A stretch of DNA of 5,862 bases from an uncultured Gemmatimonadota bacterium (GTDB taxonomy: Bacteria; Gemmatimonadota; Gemmatimonadetes; Gemmatimonadales; Gemmatimonadaceae): assembly GCA_903894655.1 (NCBI GenBank), contig CAITQY010000659.1:1-5862 (forward strand). Reading direction: 5' to 3'. Positions 1-4,837 of this stretch are shown piece by piece. Numbering within the stretch: position 1 is the stretch's first letter; the number at the start of each line of letters is the position of its first letter. Both the position numbers and the translations under genes were made by a program. The notes beneath the pieces are model-generated. The model made no database searches. It was not told the origin of the DNA and worked only from the letters and a program-made list of their open reading frames with translations.

Positions 1-314
1 ACCTTGTCGACTTCACGGCGCGTGTCGGGATCGTTCTGATACGTCCCGATCCAATAGTCGTACCGCTGATAGTCAATACGCGGCAGGTTGTACGAGAGCA
101 TACGCCCAATCACGTCGTGCTCTTTCCAGGCGGGTGTCACAATCGCGATGCGCCACTCGCTGACGTCCTTCAACGCCTGTGTGGTGACGACGGGCCGCTT
201 CCACCAGTTCAAAACGCGACCGAGCCAGTACACGCAGTCGAAGAACACGTCGTCGAGCGCGAAAATCACATAAAACACCGCAATGAACGCGATCGCCATC
301 TCATAATTCGTCAC
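1..314 (-). CDS. nfrB: NfrB-like membrane glycosyltransferase, N-terminal part (runs off the window)
   Basis: The first 104 residues of a family 2 glycosyltransferase are visible, and the rest lies beyond position 1. Residues 7-24 form a hydrophobic membrane segment ending in the LDD motif (20-22). IAIVTPAWKEHDVIGRM (56-72) is the first strand and helix of the GT-A nucleotide-sugar fold. Residues 89-104 (IGTYQNDPDTRREVDK) closely resemble the stretch around GTYPNDPDTQRDVDEV that I recall from E. coli NfrB. That protein is an inner-membrane glycosyltransferase activated by c-di-GMP through a C-terminal MshEN-type domain; whether this copy has that domain cannot be seen. The start is GTG at 314, with GGGAG (326-322) seven nt upstream, and it overlaps the stop of the upstream TPR gene by 4 nt (GTGA). 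The in-frame ATG at 299 has no ribosome site. Translational coupling makes it the partner of the preceding NfrA-like protein. Family assignment is firm; the sugar used is unknown. Confidence 0.88.
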   Translation of the reverse strand, partial: MTNYEMAIAFIAVFYVIFALDDVFFDCVYWLGRVLNWWKRPVVTTQALKDVSEWRIAIVTPAWKEHDVIGRMLSYNLPRIDYQRYDYWIGTYQNDPDTRREVDK

Positions 315-1744
315 TTGCGGTCTCCCGCCATCTGGTCATGCAACGGCGTGAGTTTGCGCCAACCGTACACCGCCGTGAAGCGCCAGTCCTGATACCGCCG
401 GTTGGTTGCCGCAGGGGGATCCGTGATGTATCGGCCGGCGATGCCTTCGGCGAGGATGACGAATCCGTGTCCCGGCCGCAGCGCCACGCCGCCGCCGATT
501 TCGGCCGCGCGATTGAAGAAGTCCGCGCGACTGTCGTATCCCACCCAGCCGCGCGCGAAGAAGTCGACGGCCTTGGTCGCGAGTGATCCGACGCGGAATC
601 CTTCGCGCAGCTGCATGTAGCCGATGACATTCTTGTCGAAGCGCTCGTACCAGCTCACGTCACCCGACAGATCGGTCAGCAGTCGCACGTTCGATCCGTC
701 ACCAAGTTGCAGCTCATGCGCGAGTACCACGTAGGCCCCCGCCCGGATATCACGTGTCCAGCTGTTCTCCGAAGAACCCGACAGCAACGAACGTGCACCG
801 CCCGCTTCCGCGTACAACCAAATGGGACCGCGCGCCGGACGCACGCGCACACCGCCGGCGAGAATCGCGGCATTGTCGCTGAGTACGCGCGACTGCAGTC
901 CACCCGACGATTTTGAATCGCGTGTGACGCGCAGCGACGTGTACGCGGCCGGCCCCCAGGAGCTTCCGCTCTCGATACCGAGTCGTGTAAAGCCGGTGGC
1001 AATGGTGTTCTCGAATCGCGTCTGATAAAACGGCGCGAGGTAGCCTTCGGAAAAATACGACGTGCCGGGACCCTGCTTCACACGCAACGCGCGCCGCGCG
1101 GGGATCGAAACGACGGTGTCCTCGGACCGCGAGGCCGCCTTGAAAGCGGCAAGCGCGCTCTTCTCACGACCGACATCGTCATACAGATACCCGAGCGCCA
1201 GATGATCGACTGGCGCAAGGCCGCTGCTCGTTTTCGCAATGCCTTCGAATGCCGTGACCGCTTCGCGCGGGCGCTTGAGACTGATCAGCACGTAGCCGAG
1301 CTGACGATGCGCGTCGGCGCGCGACGGATCGCGGTCGACCCCTTGTCGCAGGAACTCCGCCGCGCGCGGGCGGTCACCACTTGCCAGCGCGAGATAGCCA
1401 AGTTCGATGCGAGGCAGCGCCTGACTCGTGTCAGCCACGAGCGCCCGTTCGAAGTTGACTCGGGCAGCGGCCGTGTCACCACGCGTCTTCGCGGCGTAGC
1501 CCACATTCATGGCCGCGGTGTAGCGGTCGGCAGGAGTACCCTGAGCGCGAGCCGACCCCGCAGCCAAAGAAACGAGGGCAAGTACGAGGGGCACTCTCAA
1601 TGCCCGAACGCGACGACCCGACGGCTCCGGAGATGGGGAGAGGAGGGGCAGTGGAACAGGGGAGGGGGATTCTCTGCGCACCGAATCCGAGGGGTGCGAT
1701 CTGGTAACGCTAGGTCGGGTCAACCGTTTCGCGAAACGTTGCAT
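311..1744 (-). CDS. TPR plus beta-barrel outer-membrane protein, short NfrA-like exporter
   Basis: A 477-residue exported protein if ATG 1744 is used. Residues 49-68 are a signal peptide (LRVPLVLALVSLAAGSARA, cleavage near A67/Q68). About four TPR-like helical repeats fill 76-215; clear examples are 80-109, 114-143 and 148-177. Residues 225-477 alternate polar and aromatic residues like outer-membrane strands and end in YGWRKL, reminiscent of the C-terminal domain of phage N4 adsorption protein A. E. coli NfrA is about 990 residues, so this would be a much shortened version with fewer TPRs. It would form the outer-membrane pore or scaffold for a glycan made by the NfrB-like enzyme, whose start overlaps its stop. 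The start is uncertain: ATG 1744 has no ribosome site, residues 1-45 are an odd Ser/Pro/Arg-rich stretch before the signal peptide, and GTG 1681, TTG 1600 and GTG 1594 are alternatives. The NfrA label rests on architecture and neighbour; the exported TPR/barrel call is safer. Confidence 0.78.
   Translation of the reverse strand: MQRFAKRLTRPSVTRSHPSDSVRRESPSPVPLPLLSPSPEPSGRRVRALRVPLVLALVSLAAGSARAQGTPADRYTAAMNVGYAAKTRGDTAAARVNFERALVADTSQALPRIELGYLALASGDRPRAAEFLRQGVDRDPSRADAHRQLGYVLISLKRPREAVTAFEGIAKTSSGLAPVDHLALGYLYDDVGREKSALAAFKAASRSEDTVVSIPARRALRVKQGPGTSYFSEGYLAPFYQTRFENTIATGFTRLGIESGSSWGPAAYTSLRVTRDSKSSGGLQSRVLSDNAAILAGGVRVRPARGPIWLYAEAGGARSLLSGSSENSWTRDIRAGAYVVLAHELQLGDGSNVRLLTDLSGDVSWYERFDKNVIGYMQLREGFRVGSLATKAVDFFARGWVGYDSRADFFNRAAEIGGGVALRPGHGFVILAEGIAGRYITDPPAATNRRYQDWRFTAVYGWRKLTPLHDQMAGDRK
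1635..1668 (+). other. Possible G-quadruplex tract
   Basis: Four runs of four or more G lie at 1635-1638, 1645-1648, 1659-1662 and 1664-1668, separated by loops of 6, 10 and 1 nt. They are on the template strand of the NfrA-like gene. The tract encodes the Ser/Pro-rich segment before the signal peptide if ATG 1744 is the start. If a downstream start is used, it is untranslated leader. Folding in the cell is not shown. Confidence 0.4.
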
Positions 1745-1749
1745 GCAGT

Positions 1750-1758
1750 AAAATACCA
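1750..1758 (-). promoter_or_regulatory. Extended -10 promoter of the NfrA-like gene (candidate)
   Basis: On the minus strand TGGTATTTT reads as an extended -10 element (TGn followed by TATTTT, 1755-1750). No recognisable -35 lies 17 nt upstream, which is common for extended -10 promoters. Transcription would begin about at the A of ATG 1744, so the message would be leaderless or translation begins further downstream. It would let the NfrA/NfrB-like pair be transcribed apart from the riboswitch-controlled lipoprotein gene. Confidence 0.4.
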
Positions 1759-1763
1759 GCGGG

Positions 1764-1787
1764 GTGACGTTCGGCGATAGACGTCAC
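1764..1787. promoter_or_regulatory. Palindromic operator candidate, GTGACGT-N10-ACGTCAC
   Basis: A perfect inverted repeat with 7-bp arms (1764-1770 and 1781-1787) and a 10-nt spacer. Its centre is about 32 nt upstream of the start predicted from the extended -10 box, so it would cover the -35 zone. That position suits a dimeric repressor or a class II activator. The arms sit wider apart than the familiar CRP/FNR site, and I cannot name the regulator. A hairpin in RNA is the alternative reading. Confidence 0.45.
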
Positions 1788-1789
1788 AA

Positions 1790-1842
1790 GGCCCCGCCAG
1801 GTCACCGCATCCTGAGTCCTGCTTGCCACTCACCGGTGGGCC
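1790..1842 (-). other. Nested stem structure in the gap after the lipoprotein gene
   Basis: Three helices nest on the minus strand: GGCC (1842-1839) with GGCC (1793-1790), CACCG (1838-1834) with CGGTG (1807-1803), and TGAGT (1832-1828) with ACTCA (1817-1813) around a 10-nt loop. It matches no riboswitch class I know and has no T-run for a terminator. It lies upstream of the candidate promoter for the next gene, so it would be the 3' tail of the lipoprotein message or a processing site. It could be chance in GC-rich DNA. Confidence 0.25.
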
Positions 1843-1912
1843 GTCGCGCGTCTTCCCCGCAATGTGCTCGCGTCGTCTTGACGCGGACGGTCGCGGGAAG
1901 CGCTCACGAGAG

Positions 1913-2716
1913 CTAGATCGCCCTGACCGAGTGGACTTTTACCGTCGCATCCTCGGCGTAGATACCGATGCGCCCCTGCCGGTACGGGCTTTCCTCGTCG
2001 CGCAGCCGAACGATCTCGTGGCCGTCGACGAACACGGCGATGGATTCATCAACTTGCACGATCGTGACGTCGTACGTCTGCCCGATCGGGAACGTCCGCT
2101 CCGAACCGGAACCCAGGAACCGCTGCCCACCGGGATACGCCGGGTCGCGCTTTCCCAGCTCCCATCCATTCGGCTTCGGAATGAAGTAGTAGAAGCGCTG
2201 ATCATCCGTGTACTGCCAGATGACCCACCCGACCTCCCAAGGGTTCGGGGCCGTACCGCTGCGCAGTTGGGCTGTGGTCTCGAGGCGCGTATGCATCACC
2301 AGCCGACTCCCATAATGCGGGCCAAGGACCATCGGGGCATGCGTCATGTAGTCTTTCTGCGCAGCCTTGGGGCCCATCTCCAGCGACGCCTGTCGTCCCT
2401 GACCGTCGACGGCCACGCAACCGTATCCGTCAAAGCGCACGGTCCACGCGCCAAAGTCCTCGCCCTGTGTCAGGCAATCCGGACGGACGGTGGGGAAGTC
2501 GACTTGCGGCAGGCGGTTGGCATAGCGCAGCACCGCCAGCTGCGAGGCGGCATCGTCGCGCATGGATGGCCCTGCGATCATCGCGTCGATCGACACCAGA
2601 CGGCCAGCGTTGGGATCCAGCGCCGTCATCGGCTTGGCCGACCGGCAAGACGCCAGCACGAGCATCATCCCAGCAAGGGCTAGGAATCGGGTGTGCGACA
2701 TCGCACGTTCGAGCAT
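1913..2716 (-). CDS. Lipoprotein with concanavalin-like (DUF1080-style) lectin/glucanase domain
   Basis: A 267-residue lipoprotein. The start is ATG 2716, because GCGGAG (GGAG 2725-2722) sits five nt upstream; ATG 2701 has no such site and the longer frame up to 2911 runs into the riboswitch. Residues 7-24 are a lipoprotein signal with lipobox LASC (21-24). Arg rather than Asp follows the Cys, which in proteobacteria favours the outer membrane. Residues about 85-267 read as a jelly-roll beta-sandwich: aromatic strands WEVGWVIWQY (160-169) and RFYYFIPKPNGWELGK (174-189), then a typical ending with DVTIVQVDESIAVFVDGHEIVRL and GRIGIYAED. This pattern occurs in ConA-like lectins and DUF1080 sugar hydrolases. 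C81 and C100 could form a disulfide. It is the first gene behind the c-di-GMP riboswitch and precedes the NfrA/NfrB-like pair, so I infer binding or trimming of the exported glycan. No catalytic residue can be assigned. Confidence 0.8.
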   Translation of the reverse strand: MLERAMSHTRFLALAGMMLVLASCRSAKPMTALDPNAGRLVSIDAMIAGPSMRDDAASQLAVLRYANRLPQVDFPTVRPDCLTQGEDFGAWTVRFDGYGCVAVDGQGRQASLEMGPKAAQKDYMTHAPMVLGPHYGSRLVMHTRLETTAQLRSGTAPNPWEVGWVIWQYTDDQRFYYFIPKPNGWELGKRDPAYPGGQRFLGSGSERTFPIGQTYDVTIVQVDESIAVFVDGHEIVRLRDEESPYRQGRIGIYAEDATVKVHSVRAI

Positions 2717-2720
2717 GGCT

Positions 2721-2740
2721 ACTCCGCGAGCGGGTTCGTT
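2721..2740 (-). promoter_or_regulatory. Riboswitch expression platform and ribosome binding site
   Basis: GGAG at 2725-2722 is five nt before ATG 2716. Two mutually exclusive helices can mask it. GCTCCG (2788-2783), part of the aptamer's second arm, pairs CGGAGT (2726-2721); that would free the site when ligand folds the aptamer. TCGCGA (2827-2822), 5' of the aptamer, pairs TCGCGG (2729-2724); that would extend the closing stem and hide the site when ligand is bound. Each is six pairs with one G-U. Confidence 0.5.
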
Positions 2741-2820
2741 CGGTAACTCGGCCGGCTGACGTGGCGGACCACGTGTAAGCCCCGGAGCTTTGCGTCCCCG
2801 ACTTCCGTCGGGTTTGCCGT
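2741..2820 (-). promoter_or_regulatory. Cyclic-di-GMP-I (GEMM-I) riboswitch aptamer
   Basis: On the minus strand all hallmark blocks of the c-di-GMP-I aptamer appear in order. GGCAAACC (2818-2811) leads into a 6-bp hairpin, CCCGAC/GTCGGG, capped by a GGAA (GNRA) tetraloop at 2806-2803. The invariant linker GGACGCAAAGC follows (2797-2787). The second arm closes with ACGTGG-TCCG-CCACGT (2774-2759) and GGCT/AGCC (2781-2778 with 2757-2754), where the tetraloop receptor sits. GAGTTACCGA (2749-2740) ends the aptamer, with CGG 2819-2817 pairing CCG 2743-2741. The same blocks occur in the Vibrio Vc2 aptamer as I remember it. It lies in the 5' leader of the lipoprotein gene, about 15 nt before the Shine-Dalgarno sequence. 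That suggests control of translation, and no terminator follows the aptamer. It should bind c-di-GMP; whether it turns expression on or off is not settled. Confidence 0.93.
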
Positions 2821-2853
2821 TTCGCGACCTCGGCAGTGAGGCAGCGCCCTTCA

Positions 2854-2884
2854 GCAGTAGGACGACGTCAATGCACGGGCGCAA
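2854..2884 (-). promoter_or_regulatory. Weak promoter candidate for the riboswitch leader
   Basis: The stretch 2826-2945 between the rpsG terminator and the aptamer has no gene. The best promoter-like pair is TTGCGC (2884-2879) and TACTGC (2859-2854) with a 19-nt spacer. TTGACG (2871-2866) is a better -35 but has no -10 at the right distance. A promoter is required here because the rpsG terminator lies upstream, but the sequence does not single one out. Confidence 0.2.
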
Positions 2885-2945
2885 CGCACCGTGCCGCCAG
2901 CGAAACACCACCGCCGACGCTGTGACTATTCCATCCCTGAAACGA

Positions 2946-2975
2946 CAACTGCCCCGGGATAACCCGGGGCAGTTG
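2946..2975 (-). terminator. Terminator hairpin after rpsG
   Basis: A perfect 13-bp stem, CAACTGCCCCGGG (2946-2958) with CCCGGGGCAGTTG (2963-2975), closes a 4-nt loop. It starts 23 nt after the rpsG stop. In the minus direction TCGTTTC follows, a poor U-tract, and the plus side has none. The stem is by far the strongest in the window and separates the ribosomal operon from the riboswitch leader. Confidence 0.8.
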
Positions 2976-2998
2976 AACCACCAGTACCGCTTGTTCGA

Positions 2999-3465
2999 CT
3001 ACCAGCGATAGTGCGCGAACGCCTTGTTGGCTTCGGCCATGCGGTGCGTGTCTTCCTTCTTCTTGATGGCATTGCCTTCGCCACGGCTCGCGGCGAGCAC
3101 TTCGGCCGCCAGCTTTTCAGCCATCGACTTCTCGTTGCGATCACGCGAATACCCGATGAGCCAACGCATGGCGAGGGCGGAACGGCGATCCTGACGGACC
3201 TCGACCGGCACCTGGTACGTGGCACCACCGACGCGGCGGCTCTTCACTTCGACGACCGGCTTGAGGTTGTTCAACGCCTGCTTGAACACGCCCACGCCCG
3301 GCTGGCTGGTCTTGGCTTCGACGATGTCCATCGCGCCGTAGAAGATGCCTTCGGCGGTAGACTTCTTGCCCTGAATCATCAGGTTGTTGATGAACTTCGA
3401 GACGGTCTGGCTGTCGTAGCGAGCGTCAGGAAGGATGATGCGCTTTACGGCGCTTTTGCGGCGAC

Positions 3466-3469
<4 letters not shown>
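2999..3469 (-). CDS. rpsG: 30S ribosomal protein S7
   Basis: Full-length S7, 156 residues. It binds the 3' major domain of 16S rRNA, nucleates assembly of the 30S head and lies at the exit-site side of the mRNA channel. Diagnostic blocks are NLMIQGKKSTAE (29-40), PVVEVKSRRVGGATYQVPVEV (71-91), ALAMRW (98-103), KSMAEKLAAEV (114-124) and the ending HRMAEANKAFAHYRW (142-156). The start is GTG 3469, which overlaps the rpsL stop by 4 nt (GTGA). A strong GGGAGG lies inside the last rpsL codons, so the two genes are translationally coupled. The close overlap leaves no room for the rpsL-rpsG intercistronic hairpin through which S7 represses the str operon in E. coli. A terminator follows directly, and fusA and tuf are not downstream. 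Confidence 0.98.
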
Positions 3470-3882
<413 letters not shown>

Positions 3883-3895
3883 TCTAGGATGGTTG

Positions 3896-3918
3896 CCCGG
3901 ACGGCCTAGCCGGCCGGG
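3896..3918 (-). promoter_or_regulatory. Hairpin just before the rpsL start
   Basis: On the minus strand CCCGGCCGGC (3918-3909), loop TAG and GCCGTCCGGG (3905-3896) form nine of ten pairs. The stem ends 13 nt before ATG 3882. That is where a ribosome lands on a message lacking a clear Shine-Dalgarno, so it is a candidate site for feedback by S7 or S12. It lacks a U-run, so it is not a terminator. Confidence 0.45.
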
Positions 3919-3945
3919 TGTTCGAACTCCGACATCTACGTGGAT

Positions 3946-3977
3946 CGCCGCGTCCAGGAATGCTGGAGGCCGCGGCG
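3946..3977 (-). promoter_or_regulatory. Compound hairpin in the rpsL leader
   Basis: CGCCGCG (3977-3971) pairs CGCGGCG (3952-3946), and an inner TCCAG/CTGGA stem (3967-3963 with 3957-3953) closes a 5-nt loop. A 3-nt bulge on one side joins the stems. With the hairpin at 3896-3918 it makes a folded leader of about 107 nt downstream of the predicted promoter. Ribosomal protein leaders of this kind often bind their own protein, but the ligand here is not known. Confidence 0.4.
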
Positions 3978-3995
3978 GCACGGAACAGAACCCTA

Positions 3996-4024
3996 AGCTT
4001 AGTCCGAGTCGGCGGGCGGGTCAA
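3996..4024 (-). promoter_or_regulatory. Promoter of rpsL-rpsG
   Basis: TTGACC (4024-4019) matches the -35 box in five of six bases. It is separated by exactly 17 nt from TAAGCT (4001-3996), a weak -10 that lies inside the palindrome CTAAGCTTAG. Transcription would start near 3989, giving a leader of about 107 nt. Confidence 0.55.
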
Positions 4025-4046
4025 CCGGGTCCGGGTGCCGAAAGGG

Positions 4047-4664
4047 CTACTTGGCGGCGACTTTGGCTTTCACGAGGTCGGCGATCCGCTTCTCCAGGGC
4101 GCCCATCGAGGAGCAGCGCACGTCGCTGCTGGCGGCCGTGGTGGCGTTCTTCCCCGTCCCCTCGAGCGTCGTCTGGACGACACTGCCCCCGGCGTCACTG
4201 GGGATAATGCGCGACTTGACCGTCAGCAGCAGTTGGTACGTTTCCGCGTTGGGCATCCCGGAATCCCCGCCGCAGTCCAGCGCGCGCATAGTGGGCACAT
4301 CGCCGATCCGTCGACGGACGCGATAGGCGTTGTTGCCGATCGTCCGCGACTGCTGGTTCAGATCGGTCACGGGAATGCCCAGCGTGGTGTACACCTCCTG
4401 CAGCGCCGCCCACGCTTTCTCCACGGGCGCGTTGATCAGCGCGCTGTTCACTTCGGTCGTCGACACCATGTTGAGTCCCCGGGCGGCCCCCTGCGCGTTC
4501 TGAATGACCGCCGTCTGCACACTGCTGCCACCGAAATCTCCACGCGTGCTGGCGGACGTGCTGGCGCAACCGGATCCGCCGGCGAGCAGCGCGGCGGCCA
4601 GCGCCACCGGAAGACCGAGCCGAACGCGCCGGCGCATCGCGAGCACCCCTTCCGACGTAGACAT
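4047..4664 (-). CDS. Exported lipoprotein-like protein of unknown function, possible BamC-like fold
   Basis: A 205-residue protein. The start is ATG 4664, six nt after GGAG (in CGGAGTC). ATG 4637 (residue 10) also has a purine-rich upstream stretch and would give a normal signal peptide. Residues 11-33 are a signal sequence ending LLAGGSGC. Cys33 could be lipidated, but the preceding GSG is a poor lipobox. I do not firmly recognise the mature domain. INAPVEKAWAALQEVYTTLGIPVTDLNQQSRTIG (77-110) resembles the opening helix and strand of helix-grip proteins such as BamC, and the rest alternates strands, with TYQLLLTVK (142-150) and SVVQTTLEG (161-169), before a C-terminal helix. C131 and C184 may form a disulfide. 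It diverges from a protein kinase gene. No terminator separates it from the rpsL promoter, so some readthrough is possible. Confidence 0.72.
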   Translation of the reverse strand: MSTSEGVLAMRRRVRLGLPVALAAALLAGGSGCASTSASTRGDFGGSSVQTAVIQNAQGAARGLNMVSTTEVNSALINAPVEKAWAALQEVYTTLGIPVTDLNQQSRTIGNNAYRVRRRIGDVPTMRALDCGGDSGMPNAETYQLLLTVKSRIIPSDAGGSVVQTTLEGTGKNATTAASSDVRCSSMGALEKRIADLVKAKVAAK

Positions 4665-4723
4665 TGGAGACTCCGCGGCATCGCTGCCGGCTCGTTGAGG
4701 TGTCTTAACAGCAGGACCGGGAT

Positions 4724-4753
4724 AACGTACGTGAGGGTAGGAAGGTGCGCCAA
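4724..4753 (-). promoter_or_regulatory. Promoter candidate for the lipoprotein-like gene
   Basis: TTGGCG (4753-4748) and TACGTT (4729-4724) lie 18 nt apart, giving a start near 4717 and a leader of about 53 nt. The -10 overlaps the palindrome ACGTACGT (4725-4732). Each box matches only partly. Confidence 0.3.
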
Positions 4754-4775
4754 CCCCGCCCCGAGGCGCCGCCTG

Positions 4776-4784
4776 TGGTAGAAT
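4776..4784 (+). promoter_or_regulatory. Extended -10 promoter of the kinase gene
   Basis: TGGTAGAAT is an extended -10 box (TGn plus TAGAAT, five of six bases). No good -35 is visible. Transcription would start near 4791, about 47 nt before GTG 4838. The TGGTA core is the same as in the candidate promoter before the NfrA-like gene. Confidence 0.5.
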
Positions 4785-4837
4785 GGAGCGTGACCCGCAG
4801 TGACCACGCCGGACCATTGGTTTTCCGTGAGTGTCCC

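Noticed and set aside
1869..1885. Hairpin CGCGTC-N5-GACGCG after the lipoprotein gene as a terminator
   Set aside because: Only six pairs and no T-run on the minus-strand side; short GC hairpins like this are expected by chance here.
1823..2683. Long plus-strand open frame of 286 codons
   Set aside because: Antisense to the lipoprotein gene; the product is Arg/His-rich with no recognisable domain, typical of the open complementary frame in GC-rich coding DNA.
2717..2911. N-terminal extension of the lipoprotein frame up to 2911
   Set aside because: It would translate the riboswitch aptamer and place 65 basic residues before a clear lipoprotein signal; a good ribosome site precedes ATG 2716.
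2946..2975. The rpsG hairpin acting as a terminator for plus-strand transcripts as well
   Set aside because: No T-run on the plus side and no plus-strand gene runs towards it.
3883..3981. N-terminal extension of S12 up to 3981
   Set aside because: S12 begins at MPTINQL in the family; the extra 33 residues come from the folded leader and are not conserved.
3918..4781. Plus-strand open frame of 287 codons
   Set aside because: Opposite the lipoprotein-like gene and the rpsL leader; Arg/Gly/His-rich composition with no motifs.
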